From Ptychodera flava (taxonomy: Eukaryota; Hemichordata; Enteropneusta; Ptychoderidae): 64,000 nucleotides of DNA. The position numbers and the translations under genes were made by a program. Under the pieces are notes generated by a model that saw only the letters and a list, made by a program, of their open reading frames with translations, searched no databases and was not told where the DNA came from. The stretch lies in contig NC_091935.1 of the NCBI RefSeq assembly GCF_041260155.1, forward strand, positions 6,315,501 through 6,379,500, written 5' to 3'. This document shows positions 36,401 through 47,734 of this stretch, one piece after another (the first letter of the stretch is position 1; every line of letters begins with the position of its first letter).

Positions 36401-38401
36401 ACAGAGAATGCCAGAGTGAAGCTGAAAGCGCTGGAAATACAGGACTACGGCACAGCTTTGCAGAATGCCATTTGTGATTCCGTCATCAAAAATGGATCAG
36501 AGTCCCTGATCAAAGGCAAGAAAGATCTCATCCTCTACACGTACATTGGAGATGTCAGGGCAAGCGTTGTTGTTGACAATAAGGTAGGTTGGATTCTGAG
36601 AAATTCCTTCTCTATCGTCTACAGTAGCCAATCACACAGATTTTCATTACTTTTTGTATGACCTTCAAAATCGAAAACCGTAAACATTTGCTCAAACATT
36701 CCTAAATGTAAACTTGTAACCTTTGTCCTACCAAATCGAGAAAAAAAAATCTGGTGTCACCGTGCAAAGTTTGGTACTAGAGAAACAAATAACCTGACAT
36801 GTACCGATATTTGAAATTCAAAATGGCAACCATCCTTGTGTTAACTCTATGGAAAACGACCTTTTCAATTTTAGAAAAACTAAAATGGTAAAATTTTTCT
36901 TGTTCCAAGAGCTATAAAATGAGCCCTCACAAGTGATAGATCAGAAAAGAATTGTGAAATGGTGAGATTCCAAATATCTGTCCCTTAGGTGCCTTCTTAA
37001 CGTAGACACACAAAAAGAATGCACGCAACTAAAACTGTCTAGTTCTACTACTGTCTAGTTTTGTATGTGAACATGACTGAAAAACCATATTCACCATATA
37101 TGAATGTATAAGAATTTGCAGTCACCTAATATCTTTAAATTGGGATTCAGGGAAAAAGTAGGCTTCAGTTATAGATGACTTTTTGTTTTGGGACCACAAT
37201 GACATTACAGTGTTCAAAATTCTCAACAAAGGTATCAAGGTCCTTCCACTGAAGAATTATTGACCAAACTACTTAACTTAGATTCAAATACTGTTATTGA
37301 CAAGCCGGTACTGTGTGTTGCGTTTTCAATGGCAAATCTTTGTCATGACAACAAATGAATTTTGAAGCTCTATATCACTGTGTATCCGTATGAAAAAAGA
37401 AAACAATCTTACTTTTTAGTCTATCCAGTAAGTCAGTTACAGGAAATTTCCATTCCAGGATAAAATTATGCTGCTTTCCTTTTCTGAATGGATGTCACAC
37501 AAATATTGATTTTTTTCAGCCATATTCTCATCTTCAGTACTCATATGATGAAAATTAACTTTTTTGTCTGTTTCAGTCTCACAGTAAAGTGAAAGTCCGT
37601 CTTGATTGCAGTCAGAGTAAGAACTGTTCCAGTCACAGAGGAAGTCTAGATTTCACAGTAGATGTACCTGCCAAAAGCAATAAGGTAAGTGGATTCTCAA
37701 ACATTGATTTGCAAATATCAAGGCTTCCTGTTAAAAAAAATTGTATCAAAACTGCTTGGCATAAAGCTGTTTCAGTAATTAGTGCCCAAATGTTTGCTGA
37801 ACACACTGCAAGTCAGTCCGAGGAAATACACAGCTTTTACAAGATCACAGCGTTGAAATATGGCATCTCAGTCTTTGGCTATTCAGAGGTTTCTCAGGTG
37901 GACATTTTCCAGTAAAATTGTTGAGGATGTTTACGTCATCTAGATATGATTGAAGCATCATTAGCTGTAACTTTTGATGTGTCCTCAAGTATTTTTCCGT
38001 CATCTGTTTGTGAAATTTGGTTTTTTTTTCTAGTCCAAATCAATCACCAATTTTCAACTTTTCAACACAGCTTGTTTGCTATAGTGTTCAATGAGATATA
38101 GTAGTTGGCAATTGAAGCTCACTCAGCACTAGAATTCACTTGTCAATGGTAGCATTGTATACTGCAGAATGATGTGATGCATTGGATAAGTTGATACTTT
38201 GTATTCCAGCGTTCTGTAGGGAGGCATAAAGAGAATATACTTGTATTGTGAAATAATGAAAACATAGTTGCAGCTTTTGTCCCCGTTGTACAACTTAATA
38301 ATCATGATATTTGTAATTGCCCACAGGTCGGACATCATCTCCTGCCTCTGAATGAAAGACTTGAATGGAGCGTCAGATGTAACGAAACCATCATGAAGTG
38401 A
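24410..38401 (+). CDS. EFCAB7: EFCAB7 orthologue, EF-hand protein of the ciliary base (12 coding exons, 616 aa)
   Basis: Coding exons: 24410-24581, 25280-25345, 26275-26420, 27127-27213, 28283-28430, 31830-32096, 33096-33223, 33816-33976, 34603-34736, 35280-35428, 36374-36583, 37577-37684 and 38327-38401 (stop TGA); the last is the terminal exon, so 13 segments counting the stop exon. All are bounded by AG/GT and join without a phase break. The start is fixed by an in-frame TAA just upstream of the ATG. Canonical EF loops lie at about residues 110-121 (DANGDGYISHSE), 146-157 (DDDGDGRLDYNE) and 403-414 (DLDGNGALSREE); a Ser/Lys-rich linker separates the first pair from the third, and the C-terminus (about 487-616) is beta-rich without a named motif. 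Two early EF-hands plus one late one and a length near the roughly 629-aa human protein match EFCAB7. From family knowledge, EFCAB7 with IQCE anchors EVC-EVC2 at the cilium base and promotes Hedgehog signalling. Introns carry repeats and a possible early terminal exon. I am confident of the family, less so of minor exon boundaries. Confidence 0.85.
30047..30409 (+). other. Possible alternative 3' terminal exon of EFCAB7 with poly(A) signals
   Basis: A good acceptor (polypyrimidine tract, then CAAACCAG) ends at 30046. Read in the phase left by the exon ending at 28430, it adds 12 residues and then TGA at 30082-30084. AATAAA follows at about 30243 and again at about 30397, inside a 154-bp tandem duplication. 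Used as a last exon, it would give a protein of about 219 aa holding only the first two EF-hands. The main isoform skips it and splices to 31830. It could also be a chance acceptor. Confidence 0.3.
30109..30404 (+). repeat. 154-bp tandem duplication in an EFCAB7 intron
   Basis: GAGAAACAATGTTGTTTGAA starts at 30109 and again at 30263, and the two units stay highly similar through GAAAAGAGAAATAAAA. The duplication doubles an AATAAA signal (see the alternative terminal exon). Confidence 0.8.
32300..33020 (+). repeat. Degenerate minisatellite in an EFCAB7 intron
   Basis: Phrases close to ATGCAATCTGTGTCTGTTCC, followed by ATACACA and ACATCAA, recur at irregular intervals of about 60-130 bases. 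No coding signal crosses it. Confidence 0.5.
36640..36996 (+). mobile_element. TTAA-type MITE, copy C, in an EFCAB7 intron
   Basis: It contains TTTGCTCAAACATTCC, GGTGTCACCGTGCAAAGTTT, GTACCGATATTTGAAATTCA and CCATCCTTGTGTTAACTCTA, the blocks seen in copies A and B, and ends AGGTGCCTTC followed by TTAA (36997-37000). The left end is degraded. Confidence 0.55.
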
Positions 38402-38557
38402 ATGATAGGATATCATCCGTCCCACAATGCCCTGTGTCCAAGCAAAACGCTGTCGTTCCAATCCAGCGAGATGTGTCTCTACAACAGTTTGCCGTTGTGA
38501 TAATCTTCTTTCCATGAATCACAATTCAAACACTCACTTTGGTTGCCATACTCACAC

Positions 38558-38563
38558 AATAAA
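38558..38563 (+). terminator. Poly(A) signal AATAAA of EFCAB7
   Basis: A canonical AATAAA lies 157 bases after the EFCAB7 stop codon, at a typical distance for a short 3' UTR; a second candidate (AATAAAG) is at about 38642. Confidence 0.6.
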
Positions 38564-38569
38564 TAATTG

Positions 38570-39295
38570 AAATGCATCTAATTTAACACAGGGCAATATG
38601 GAAGAATCAAAGAATTGATAACCCATGAACTTTTACCATCTAATAAAGATTTTTTTGTCTTGAGAATTAAGCAAGTAAGTGATCATACAGTGAAAGATGA
38701 TAAGAGGGATCTAATCGCGACATCTAAGGAGCACATTTGATGTAAGAAATTTCAGAGTTAATCAAAGCTTTTGCTCATGAAACTAGTAATAAATTGTAAT
38801 TATTTAAATCTACCATTTTATTGTCAAATTTCAACAGATATAAGTAATTGTAAAATGAATGCCTGTCATTTTGACACAGAAAATCTTTAGAGAAACCTTG
38901 GGAAATATTAACCAGAGTATATTTTGATTGATTTGCAGCTGCTCAGCACAAAGATTTTTTGAACATTTATTCGATAAGGAATTGTTACCCAGACAAATAA
39001 TGAAATTGTGGAATTATTATTTAAGTTTGTAGAGGTACCAGTCTTCACTGTATCATATAGCTAGGCCAGTAATCCACATGATAATTGTAATGAAAGGTTT
39101 TTTATGTGATAAGTAATTATATTCTTGAGTTTGTTTTTCTTTTAAATCAGAGATATAATGCATCCCATCAGATGGAAAAATTTCGATTTCATTATATTTT
39201 TTGGCAATAATGCCATCTCTTAGCATTGTGTTGGTTTTTTCCAATTCATTCAGGAAGTGATTTTCATTCTTCTGCAGATGTAAACTGGACTATCC
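38570..39295. other. Gene-free stretch after EFCAB7
   Basis: AT-rich with nothing recognisable beyond possible extended 3' UTR. Confidence 0.5.
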
Positions 39296-39420
39296 ATTTA
39301 TGGGAGTAAAGGGCCCTAGGGATTGCCCCATGCTGTGGATCCATCATCAGTCTAGTGCCAACCTAGACTGAAAGATCTGTCGCTTGAGGGCGCTCTCCAC
39401 ACTCCACAAACTAAGTTCCA
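39296..39420. mobile_element. Fragment of the AGACTGAAAGATC / GAGGGCGCTCT MITE family
   Basis: It contains GGGCCCTAGGGATTG, GATCCATCATCAGTCTAGTG, AGACTGAAAGATCTGTCGC and GAGGGCGCTCTCCACACTCC, matching the better-preserved copy at 40660-40738 in rearranged order. Confidence 0.5.
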
Positions 39421-40494
39421 GTATTCCAATATTTTACTCATGACATATGTACAGTCAACATAGTAAAAAAGCATGATAAGATGTAATTTCTGCTATGTGT
39501 CAGAAGTCATAAAGTGTCAGTGTTTTGCAAACGGGATTAGAAAAAAGTTCCAGTGGCTGAAACAAGGGCATTTTTAACCCTTTCATCACCATGGTTTGGC
39601 CCAAACTCATTGTCATTGATGGTGATTGTGAACCTTTTCACATTGAAATGGGGGATTGGGGTGGGAAGGTGTATAAGTTATTTCAGCAGGATAGAACATA
39701 TACTTCCTTGAATGAACAAGAAAAAACTAGACAATGGTAAAAGATGGCAAATTTGTCCCTGTAGCACCAACTATTATTGACCATGTACCCTTGTAGGAAT
39801 AGTTAACTTTCACTGAAATTTTATATCCTTTCAGTTTATCTTGCCAGCTGCAGTATCCATTATTATTGATGCAAATATCATGATACAATTGTATCATAGA
39901 AAAAAAAACATTTGATTGCATCAGTTTGAAAACTTAATGATATTTTGCTGATGTAAAGTTTGGTAATTGACAATTTTGATTTTGACGCTATGCTGAAATG
40001 TAGTGATATTTTTATCCATGAACCAAAATAGATTTTTTGTCAATAATCCAACAATGTGATCCAAATATTTAAATATTGGGAGTGTTTATTATTGTATTGC
40101 TATATCAGTACTAACACGCAATGTCAATCATGAAACCGTCTTGACAATGAATACATGAGCTTATACATAAATTAAAATTTTATTTTTTTTTGTATTTAGT
40201 GAGATGTTCTTTCCATTCTATTTATTGTTGTTCCTTTTGAAAGTAGTGCTTACTGCGTTTGTTTAATTTTAAGATTTGCTTTGCCATGCTGCAGTCGTGT
40301 AATTTAAATTTGTGTACAGTATGGCAGTCAACTTAATCTGATTGGTTGACAACAATTCAAAGCAGGTGTGTCAAGCAACTTTAGCCAATCAGGAGTTTAA
40401 AAACTGACAAGATGACAAGAAAGTATTAAATCATATGTTGAGGTGTTTTACGCCAATTGTTACCATAGTTCCACAAAACATAAATGTGATGTGA

Positions 40495-40649
40495 TTAGAC
40501 TGAAAGATTCAGTCGCGTGCGGGCGCTCCGGCGCACTGCGACCTACGACCCTTTAAAGGGTCGTAGGTCACTGCGACCTACGACCCTTTAAAGGGTCGTA
40601 GGTCGCAGTGCGCCGGAGCGCCCGCACGCGACTGAATCTTTCGGTCTAA
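40495..40649. mobile_element. Fold-back element: 75-bp arms, 5-base loop, nested palindrome in each arm
   Basis: Arms 40495-40569 and 40575-40649 are complementary apart from one position; loop ACTGC. Each arm also contains its own palindrome, CGACCCTTTAAAGGGTCG. The outer ends carry TTAGACTGAAAGATTCAGTC. Identical 19-base direct repeats (AAATGTGATGTGATTAGAC) lie at 40482-40500 and 40649-40667. Confidence 0.75.
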
Positions 40650-40659
40650 AATGTGATGT

Positions 40660-40738
40660 GATTAGACCAAAATATCAGTCGTTGAGGGCGCTCTGTACAC
40701 TCCAGAGAGGGCCCTGGAATGATGGATCTTTCAGTCTG
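40660..40738. mobile_element. Short MITE copy next to the fold-back element
   Basis: It runs from TTAGACCAAAATATCAGTCG through GAGGGCGCTCTGTACACTCC to GATGGATCTTTCAGTCTGG. Its ends are inverted versions of AGACTGAAAGAT, and the GAGGGCGCTCT core is shared with 39384-39394. Confidence 0.55.
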
Positions 40739-40739
40739 G

Positions 40740-43700
40740 CCATCATAAGCAATGTTTGGAATAGGTACTTTTCAAACTTTGAAGCAACCTATTTATACTC
40801 ACTTTGTTTACCTACCTTTAAAATGTGTGCATAATATATTAATTGTCTCGAAATTTTATCATTTCATGAAATTAACAGCTGGTGGCTGGCCATACCTCTA
40901 CCTCAATATTGACACCGTCACTTTCAGTGTACCCTTGATGAAGTCATTTAATATATGCCACAGTCTCTATTTTACTTACTACATGTACTTATGAAGGAGT
41001 GACTTCAGCTAATTTCAGAAAAAATCCTAAATTGACTCAGAGATGATTTCAGAAATCTTTCAAAAGTCCCAATAATTTTTTCTCTGTTTTGATATATTCT
41101 TATTTGGAAAAATGAAAAAAGTACTAGGTTCCAAAGAAATGACACTAGTTTTGCTTTTCCCCTATTTAGACATAAAAAATCTAATGGTAAACACACTGGT
41201 TGAAAAAAAGTTTCTCAAAGTACATGTTGTTACCATGAGGAAAGCTACTGTAATTTGTTCAGTGTAAATTGAAACACTTATTTGCAGGCATACAAGGTTA
41301 AAACACCTTTATATAAAGTAAGGTTTTGGTGCTGTATAAGTTATTTGATAGAGTAATATATCCTTCATTTTTGGGAGTAGGATATGTACATTTCAGTCAA
41401 TCCCATCCTCAACATGATGATGATAAATGTGATGATGCAAGTCCTTGTAAAGTATGTACATTGCAGAATAATAAATGTGATTTTAACTTGTAACAAACAT
41501 TGAAGGTAGCTCCTTGCAACAAGGAAATGACAGATGAATTTTTTCTCGAATGCAGGCATAGATATATTTACCTTGAGTAGAGAATTTTCATTTTCTTTTT
41601 ATAAAAGTAATTTGGAAATATAAAGAAAAATGGATTATAACAATAAAGCAGCATTACCACATTGTCTTGATGCAATTTTGTATGGTTTTTGTAATCAAAA
41701 TTGTGTGATATAGGTGGTTCCACTCACTATAATGTGATTGTCTGGGACAGATTTCCATAAACTGTATGAAAAGTCTCTCGCTATTGTGATTCCTTGTGTA
41801 TTTTGGTGCAGCTTGAAGTGTTTGGTGGAAAAATCTGTCTCCTGTTATGAAACCAGACTTTGATTTTTCATTTTCCCTTTTCGAGGTAACAAAAGGAGCA
41901 AGACAAAAGTGGTTATTTGGAAAAGTGTAATTTTAATGATGGTTTGTTCTACATGCTCAGTCTTTATGGTGGTCATTCTTATTTCTTGTTGGAAAATATA
42001 GTAAATTTTGCCTCAGCAAGGCTGCGCTCAATGAAAATGGTGTGATTGGGGAGCTGAAGGAATCGTGATTGACATCTTATGTTTTTTCAGATCCCCCACC
42101 TCAATACTCTCAAAAATTTTCAAGTCCCCCCCCCCCAACTATATGGTAAAAAATTTTCAAGTCCCCACTCCCCCAAAAAAAAACTGTCATGTAGCCACAT
42201 ATTTATTAGGAATGCAGAGTAAAAATAAACACGTATTGCGTAAATCTGACGCAGGTGTTCGACACTACCTCTTATCAGCAGGTTGTAGAGCCATATACCT
42301 AGGGCAAGTTCTTAAATTGATTCATTTTTAAATGCATTAGTGGACTCTTTGGATTTATCAGTCCAAGCCAGGTCAATGGCACCAGCTGAAAAGCACACCA
42401 AACAAAATCATGAGAAAGTATACAAACTGTGAATTCCTGGCTACATTTTGCTAAATTGTGAAAAACTGAGCACAGTGCCCTACCGAAAAAACATTGTTTT
42501 CAAAAGTACAAGACATATACAACTTAGATTGTACTTTAAATGTTTTACAAAATTGATAATATTGGAAGGTTAAAACATTCCATGAAATAAATGTTTTAAT
42601 CTCAGAAATTTTGGGTGTGATAATGGCAAATTTGGTAAATAAATGATTCCATTTAGTCACACTTTTACATTTAAATTAGTCTTTACTGTTCAAAGGTTTA
42701 CTTTTGTGTTATTGTATGATGAGATGTGAAAATTTCATTCACTGCATCATAGACCCTGGAGCGAGACTGCATGAACTTGAAATGAATGGTTTTATATATT
42801 GATTTTAACTGATTTGAGAAAAACTTTGACTTTTCATTGTAGATTTGTATAAAATCAAGCATGATGACCCCGTCTTTTTTCTCTAATATTTGATTATTCT
42901 CATATACAAGATTTCAAAAATCCATGGTAATTGTTAAGTCTCCTAATCTTCTCTGTGTTGCTCTCTGCCTGATCTTGTGTACAAGTACATGTATGTTTCA
43001 CCATCAATTGAATATCCTATGACCCAAACTCTTCTTATAAACACTACATCAGACATCAGCGCTATCACTTTAACTGCAGGTATGCAGTGACAGTGACTCT
43101 GCCCGTAGGCAGTACCAGGGCAGTAGCTGTATTAACTTTGTATTTTTACAATATTTTTGTTCAGTCTATACAACTGTGTTCTTGTTCTACTCCCTACAGT
43201 ATGTTGAATTGTTTGGTATTCAGCTTGCCAAGACAGCCTATGTGTACCATGCATTTATATCATTGACAAAGAACTTTCAGTCTGAACTCTAATTCAATTA
43301 TCACCAATATTTAGACAAACAGGCTTTGTTGACAAGCTGAATATGGTGTTTTTCAGCATGCTGTAGAGAAACACCAAGAAACATTACAACAAAATATTGA
43401 AAAAAATTATCAACAGTTGCAGCTCCTGCCCCATTACAAGGCCAACTTATTGTTTCGTAGTACAAGCGAGGTTCTGCCAAGAATTGTACCTAGGTTTGCA
43501 CTTAAAATTTGCCAGAGAACAGCGCAGCCAGCGGTGGAAAATATGATAACAGAAGCTAATAATGCAAAGGTTTCCCAGGGTCCCTAATAGAGACCCTCTA
43601 GCTATGGTATTATGAAGAAAGTGAGCTGCGGGATTGAGCTCGGGTGAGTGAAAGTTAGCATCTTGTTGTTTCAAAAACAAATCAGTCCCACATTTTGAAT

Positions 43701-44200
43701 TCTTTTCGCTGCGTGTATTCCTTTGTATTATCTAATATCATCGATACGTTGTCTATTCTTTACCCAGAAGATGTTGCGCGCAGAGAAACTCGATTCCTCT
43801 GTTGGCGTGCAGGCCGTAGGGAATTATTTTGAGAATTTAGATTATATTTCTCTCACGCCAGAGCCTCGATTAGCTACCCTGTGCGGGAATGACTTGCTGT
43901 TAAATATCGCACACCTATTTTTGTGTAAATATAGGCAGTGAATAGACTTACTGTGAAATATTATTTCGGAGAATATGCCGTCTTAAAAATGCAAGATTTA
44001 GGTTTCGAATAATGCACATGTGAAATCTGACGATTGAAAACATGCTGTGCCACTGCCAGTGTGCAGACGGTCTACAGTACAGAAGTGGTACATGTACATT
44101 TATTACATGTAAATACATATTGATTTCGCGTGGGTGTTGTCGATCCGCCACTCAACTAGCGCGGGAGATACGTGTCCTTATGCCTTTGCTTCCATCCACT
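40740..44200. other. Gene-free stretch
   Basis: No gene seen apart from the short C-rich repeat at 42.1 kb. The CpG-richer part near 43.68-43.93 kb holds a 57-codon frame (MLRAEKLDSSVGVQAVG...) after a plausible acceptor (TTCTTTACCCAG), but nothing supports it further. Confidence 0.5.
42085..42180. repeat. Direct repeat of AAAATTTTCAAGTCCCC with poly-C
   Basis: The motif AAAAATTTTCAAGTCCCC occurs twice about 45 bases apart, with C-runs and an A-run; low-complexity, noncoding. Confidence 0.5.
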
Positions 44201-44206
44201 GATCCA

Positions 44207-44300
44207 AGGCTTGTGCTGTAGCTCGATGGTTTGGGGTATGTGGGTCGGAAGTCTGGGTTTGCACATACCCAGACAAAACCTCGAGCTACAGCATCCGTGA
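44207..44300. mobile_element. Fold-back MITE with TGTAGCTCGAGGTTTT-type ends, copy 1
   Basis: GCTGTAGCTCGATGGTTT on the left and AAAACCTCGAGCTACAGC on the right are inverted; GGTATGTGGGTCGG and CACATACCCAGAC extend the stem imperfectly. Confidence 0.65.
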
Positions 44301-44377
44301 CCCCGCATATCATGTTGTGTGTGTTTGGGGCTGACGGACTGCAGTTCGCTTTTGATAGACAGCCTCAGGTACAGGGA

Positions 44378-44494
44378 TAGCTGCAGTACAGTAGCTCGAG
44401 GTTTTGCCTGGGTATTTGGGTCGGACGGCAAAACCTGCTTTTGCCGTCCGACCCAAATACCCAGGCAAAACCTCCAGCTACTGTATTGCAGCTA
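44378..44494. mobile_element. Fold-back MITE, copy 2: 56-bp arms, 5-base loop
   Basis: Arms 44378-44433 and 44439-44494 are complementary with two or so mismatches; loop CCTGC. The arm core (GTAGCTCGAGGTTTTGCC, TGGGTATTTGGGTCGGACGG) matches copy 1, so both are the same family about 170 bases apart. Confidence 0.7.
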
Positions 44495-44637
44495 GTACAG
44501 GGAAAGACCAACCATGGAGGCCTGCTTTGTAACTCCATCAGGATCATAGCTATGTGTTGTGTATAGCTTGCTATGTATACAGTGCTAATTATTATGTGAA
44601 TCATAATGAATATGGTTCAGAAATGTAACATTGTTTA

Positions 44638-44800
44638 TTAATCAATCAATCAACAAATCTTTATTATTGCGGCAGTTACAAGCATCAATTACGAAAGTGA
44701 CAAATTAAAATACATTTTTAAATATGTGCAGCACACAGTAAAACTTAACCACACTTAAAGGCACAAAAACAAACTTAAGCACACAACCGGAAAATTATGA
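44638..44800 (-). mobile_element. Probable 3' tail of a non-LTR element or SINE (minus strand)
   Basis: Read on the minus strand, the segment ends ACTGCCGCAATAATAAAGAT, then TTGTTGATTGATTGATT, i.e. a poly(A)-signal-like AATAAA and a (GATT)n tail as in several non-LTR clades. The 5' part is not recognised. Confidence 0.4.
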
Positions 44801-45099
44801 AAACAAATACTTTTTATTTCCCTTTGATATATTTGATTGTTCCGAATCATGGCTTGATTTTCACTCTACACGTAGGTGTGTTTTTGTTATGTTTAACTTG
44901 CTGTGTGTTTGCAAGCTGTTTCACTTTGAATTCCTTTATCTGGCTCAACAGTCGTAAAAATACAAACGCTTTCATTTGTGCACTCATTTTGACCGCAAAT
45001 GATAGACATATGCATTGGGTGACAGAGAGGAACAGGTCAAAAGGGGGAGTGGGACTGGACACAAGGATAGCATTGTTAGCTCAGACTCTCGTAAATGGA

Positions 45100-47027
45100 A
45101 AAGTCCAGTGAGTTCATTGGTTTTACACATGGAGGTGGTAAGACTTACCACCATGCTTTGACTATTTTACCGCTTAATTTGATGGGTGTTACATGTACCT
45201 GTACAGCAGGGTGTGCTCACCTAGGCTATTCTGGACATACATATTTCTACCATGGGGTATAGGCAGAGCTGTTTTAGTCCATGGAAAGGTGAATATTCTT
45301 AAGAAGCGTAAAAAACAAGTCAGTTTGGTAAGCTAGAGATAACCTGTAAAGTGTACAGCTCACACATGAAGAGGGAGCATGTACAGACAGACTTTGATAT
45401 AACTTTGTAATTGATCCAACTAAGAAGGCCAATAACATATTGTATGTTTTCATTGCACCCAGTCGTCGACCAAAGTATGCGTACAAGCTGTCCGTTTCAT
45501 TTGTAACAAAGAGACAGCATGTTAAAACAAACATTTGTTTAACTATTTCATACAGAAAACAATTATGTGTAAGGTTTAGTGGATTATTGTGAAAATCATT
45601 CTTCCCTGCCAATTTTAGTAATTATTGACTTTCATTAATACATTAGGTTCTACATAATGGGTGCATACTCAAATTGAAATTTAGTTTAAATTTTGTATCT
45701 TTGGAAATTTCATTTTCATGCCTATTTCCATTTTATAGCTATGTGACTAATTCTGGAAAATCAGAAGATGCTGGACAAAATGAAAAAAAACTAACAATGT
45801 ATTGTAAGCTGGGATTGAAATTCGGATTTTAGGATCTGGATACTCTGATGAAAATATAATGAAGATTATCATATCAGTCACCTCTCCTTTACCAACTATC
45901 TATTTGTTTACTAACAAACAAAAGTTGTTTCACAACAATGTAATATATGGGTTCTCTGAATAATTTGAAATGGTTGAGAACAATATCTTTCGATTAATTA
46001 AGCATGCATACATCAAATCAAATACGGTTTACTGATCAGACTAAAATGTTCGCTGTGTTATTCAGTGAGTTATCTTTTGTCTGGCAGATGTTATAATAAT
46101 CTTGAAAATTTTAGATTGCACATTCATAGACCCTCGACAAGTTTCCTCTTGGTGCCATCCAAGGTAACGTAGAGCTGCTATGAATAGGTGACACTGGATG
46201 CTATATATAGAATCGATGCAAACACTGTCAATGCAAACATTTGTCAGCTACAACGGCTGTAATTTTTATGTATTTTCCTTTCTCTTTTTTTACCAACAGT
46301 AAAACAGATTCTTGTCCCACTTTCATATCATCACATTGAAATGCAAAGAATGCAACTTAATCAACACAGACTGTTTGTGCACATGTACTCAAGTGTATTG
46401 TTGACAAGTGAATTTTAGCTTATAATAATAGACTAGAATTTATTTGTGAACAGTTCTATCACAGGCAAAACAGGCTCTGCCATGTTAAATTTATGATTGA
46501 AATAGCATATTCTATAATGAAAACTGACGATGCCTTGAAAACAGGGTGAAAGCTAGTCACCCTGAAAGCAATTTTACTGTGTCTTGTTCACACCAATCTC
46601 TCTTAGTATTTATAATGAAAACAGTTTGTTTTGATGTTCCTATTGTAGTAACTATCACAGCATTCTTTTTATCAGAAATATATTTGACAGATCTTTTTGA
46701 CAGTTATTGTAGTCGCCGTGGCTAGTATCATACATCGAAATACATCACTCACATTGTCATAACCCATTTATCTCTGTTCATCTTTGTAAAAGCCATGTTG
46801 TAAAATTCAATGGCGTGGAACCTTTGTAGCATTGATGACAATGGTGCTGGTACCATGTGAAACACGGACACCTGTCATGCTTCATGTAGTGCACTACTTT
46901 TCACAATGAATTAATCTGGGTATTCTAATTCATGAAGGTCACACCGGGATCACACACACTGAGATGGTATTGTTATTTTGTTAAAGACCTGGTCCATGCA
47001 CATTAGATACCCAGAGATAATTTGTTT
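45100..47027. other. Gene-free stretch
   Basis: No coding or repeat signal recognised. Confidence 0.5.
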
Positions 47028-47313
47028 TTATCTTTTCAGACACTGGTCGGTGGATGTGTAAAAGGCTCTGCACAGGTTGATTTGCATGACAATAGCTGCT
47101 AGAGAATCAAGATTCCCCATGAGTTGATGGCCTGGTTGAATTGTGGGCAGTAATAAAAGTAAACATTCCGCCATCATCTCATGTGTAACAGAACCAGGGA
47201 TTGAATCAAAGAAGCCATTGTTGTGACTGCTCCGCTGCATGGTAGTCTCTTCACGTAGTTTATTGATCTGTTGATGCTGTGAAGCTGAGCAAAATGGTGC
47301 TGTCTTGGTGCTG
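47028..47313 (-). CDS. Candidate terminal exon of an unidentified minus-strand gene
   Basis: The minus strand has an acceptor (CTTCTTCTTGTCGACAG) followed by 95 open codons and TAA. The translation is protein-like, with alternating hydrophilic and amphipathic helical parts (for example HQQINKLREE, THEMMAECLLLLLP and ending STDQCLKR). It begins with one base completing a codon, which fits the two-base overhang of the candidate exon at 53302-53346. I do not recognise the family. Without homology this could be a chance open frame. Confidence 0.35.
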
Positions 47314-47636
47314 CTGTCGACAAGAAGAAGTGGTGAGTAGTGAATCAACAATTTTCTTGTTTCGGAGTTGTATGCTGCATAAGAAAAAAAATTAACAACA
47401 AGACAAGGTTGAAATATACATTTAAGAACAATTCAATATCTGAATGAAGTGCAAACTATGATATACAGAGGCATATCTCCATGGACAAAATACTACCAAG
47501 CTAGTTCACAAAAAATCATGTAACATATAATACAGTATTTAAATAACAGTACACTCAAATATACCAGTACCTTGGCAGAATTTGCTATTTTATTATGCAT
47601 GATGAATTGTAGCTGTCAGGGTTTCAAGTTTTATTA

Positions 47637-47707
47637 GTCCCCGCGGACGAAGTCCGGCGGGGACTTATAGATTGGGTCCCGTCCGTGTGTCCGTCCGTCC
47701 GTCCGTC
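47637..47707. repeat. GC-rich hairpin plus (GTCC)n microsatellite, head of the 150-bp array
   Basis: GTCCCCGCGGAC (47637-47648), loop GAA and GTCCGGCGGGGAC (47652-47664) form a stem with one bulge; GTCC/GTCCGT repeats follow at 47676-47707. The array below starts about 30 bases later, so head and array look like one unit. Confidence 0.65.
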
Positions 47708-47734
47708 ATCAACAGTTTCTCAGACACTGCTCAA

